NCBI GenBank assembly: GCA_005878685.1
Contig: VBLN01000119.1
Location: 1-7,364 of the forward strand
DNA from: Deltaproteobacteria bacterium
Lineage (GTDB): Bacteria > Desulfobacterota > Binatia > UBA9968
Reading direction: 5' to 3'
DNA: 7,364 bases
Numbering within the stretch: position 1 is the first letter of the stretch; each line of letters begins with the position of its first letter. The position numbers and the translations under genes were made by a program. Shown in pieces: positions 6,688 through 7,364 of this stretch. The notes under the pieces are model-generated. The model was not told the DNA's origin and searched no databases. It saw only the letters and a list, made by a program, of their open reading frames with translations.

Positions 6688-6738
6688 TCCGAATCTACCC
6701 CCCACTTAGCCAAGTCCTCTCACGAGCACACAAATCCG

Positions 6739-7364
6739 GTGAAGCAAGATATCATTATTAATTCCACTCCTCAGGAGAGTCGCATCGCTATTTTAGAAGA
6801 CGACTCCCTGACAGAGTTCCTCATCGAGAGAAGAAGAGAGCGGGGCATTGTCGGTAACATCTATAAGGGCAGGGTCTCTCGTGTCCTCCCAGGCATGCAG
6901 GCAGCCTTTATCGATATCGGGCTCGATAAGGCCGCCTTTCTCCATGTGTCCGACTTTTCCTCCGCTCCCGAAGATGTATCGAACCTGCTGACCGGAACTG
7001 AGGAGGAGATTGTCTTTGAGGCCCCAAGACCCTCCCCCTCCCGCCGTCTTCCCATAGAACGACAGCTTTCTCCCGGGCAAGAAATCCTGGTTCAAGCCGC
7101 CAAGGATCCTCTGGGAATGAAAGGCGCGCGCTTAACTTCCCATATTTCCCTTCCGGGCCGCTATCTCGTCTTTATGCCCACGACCCATCACATGGGTATC
7201 TCGCGGCGAATCGATGATGAAAAGGAAAGAAAACGGCTAAAGGAAATCGCCCAATCCCTCACGGTCGACGGCGGGGGATTTATCATGCGAACCGCCTGTG
7301 AAGGTCAAAGCAAAAGGGAGATTCAAAGAGATCTCGCTTTCTTGACCAAATTGTGGGGCAGGAT
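6739..7364 (+). CDS. rng: Rne/Rng family ribonuclease (RNase E/G), N-terminal part
   Basis: RNases E and G are single-strand endoribonucleases that mature rRNA and start mRNA decay, sensing a 5'-monophosphate. The first 208 codons are present and the gene runs off the window. A GTG start gives MKQDIIINSTPQESRIAILED, the standard family opening; a TAG 20 codons upstream and the lack of another start in that stretch make GTG 6739 the best choice. There is no clear Shine-Dalgarno site. ERGIVGNIYKGRV (34-46), LPGMQAAFIDIG (50-61) and KAAFLHVSDF (64-73) form the S1 RNA-binding part, which resumes at PGQEILVQAAKDPLGMKGARL (112-132) after a roughly 35-residue variable insert. LTSHISLPGRYLVFMP (132-147) and MGISRRIDDEKER (152-164) lie in the RNase H-like and 5'-sensor region. 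The catalytic DNase I-like subdomain, the zinc-link and any RNase E scaffold tail would lie downstream, so rng versus rne cannot be settled here; rng is a provisional symbol. Confidence 0.93.
   Translation, partial: MKQDIIINSTPQESRIAILEDDSLTEFLIERRRERGIVGNIYKGRVSRVLPGMQAAFIDIGLDKAAFLHVSDFSSAPEDVSNLLTGTEEEIVFEAPRPSPSRRLPIERQLSPGQEILVQAAKDPLGMKGARLTSHISLPGRYLVFMPTTHHMGISRRIDDEKERKRLKEIAQSLTVDGGGFIMRTACEGQSKREIQRDLAFLTKLWGR

Noticed and set aside
6412..6761. Two plus-strand frames of 84-89 codons across the hnh start and the divergent promoter region
   Set aside because: They overlap the hnh coding start and both promoters, lack recognisable products, and the true downstream gene uses the GTG at 6739.
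6793..7095. Minus-strand frames opposite the RNase E/G gene
   Set aside because: They are antisense shadows of a strongly conserved coding region.

Overview
The window looks like bacterial chromosome, most likely a Gram-negative-type lineage. The SMC, FtsY and RNase E/G proteins resemble those of Nitrospirota, NC10 or Desulfobacterota (former Deltaproteobacteria). That placement rests on remembered family resemblance only and is weak. No mobile-element genes, CRISPR array, tRNA or rRNA were seen.

Layout. (1) 1-477, plus strand: the 3' part of a YbfB/YjiJ-type major facilitator transporter, cut by the window edge and broken by an internal frame-changing deletion. It is visibly more G+C-rich than what follows. 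(2) 478-1235: a gene-poor, more A+T-rich spacer with several inverted repeats and no supportable gene. (3) 1236-6495, minus strand: three housekeeping-type genes, read in the order hnh (5863-6495), smc (2151-5705), ftsY (1236-2105). smc and ftsY are 45 bases apart and probably cotranscribed. A good sigma70-like promoter lies just upstream of smc. (4) 6496-6738: a divergent promoter region with back-to-back sigma70-like promoters for hnh (minus) and the RNase gene (plus), plus a 7-bp stem-loop in the RNase leader. (5) 6739-7364, plus strand: the N-terminal part of a Rne/Rng ribonuclease with a GTG start, running off the window.

How the genes relate. SMC organises and segregates the chromosome. 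FtsY is the SRP receptor for cotranslational membrane targeting. RNase E/G processes rRNA and mRNA. The HNH protein is a common chromosomal family of unknown role. This is core cell biology, not an obvious accessory or defence island, and I found no convincing new multi-gene system.

The most notable observation is that FtsY keeps every GTPase motif except G2: the DTFRAAA segment and its surroundings (about 16 residues) are missing by a clean in-frame deletion. The transporter has lost a segment of similar length (about 49 bases). Either the region has real small deletions, one in a normally essential GTPase, or the assembly has dropped short segments. Read mapping across 1703/1704 and about 300-310 would decide.
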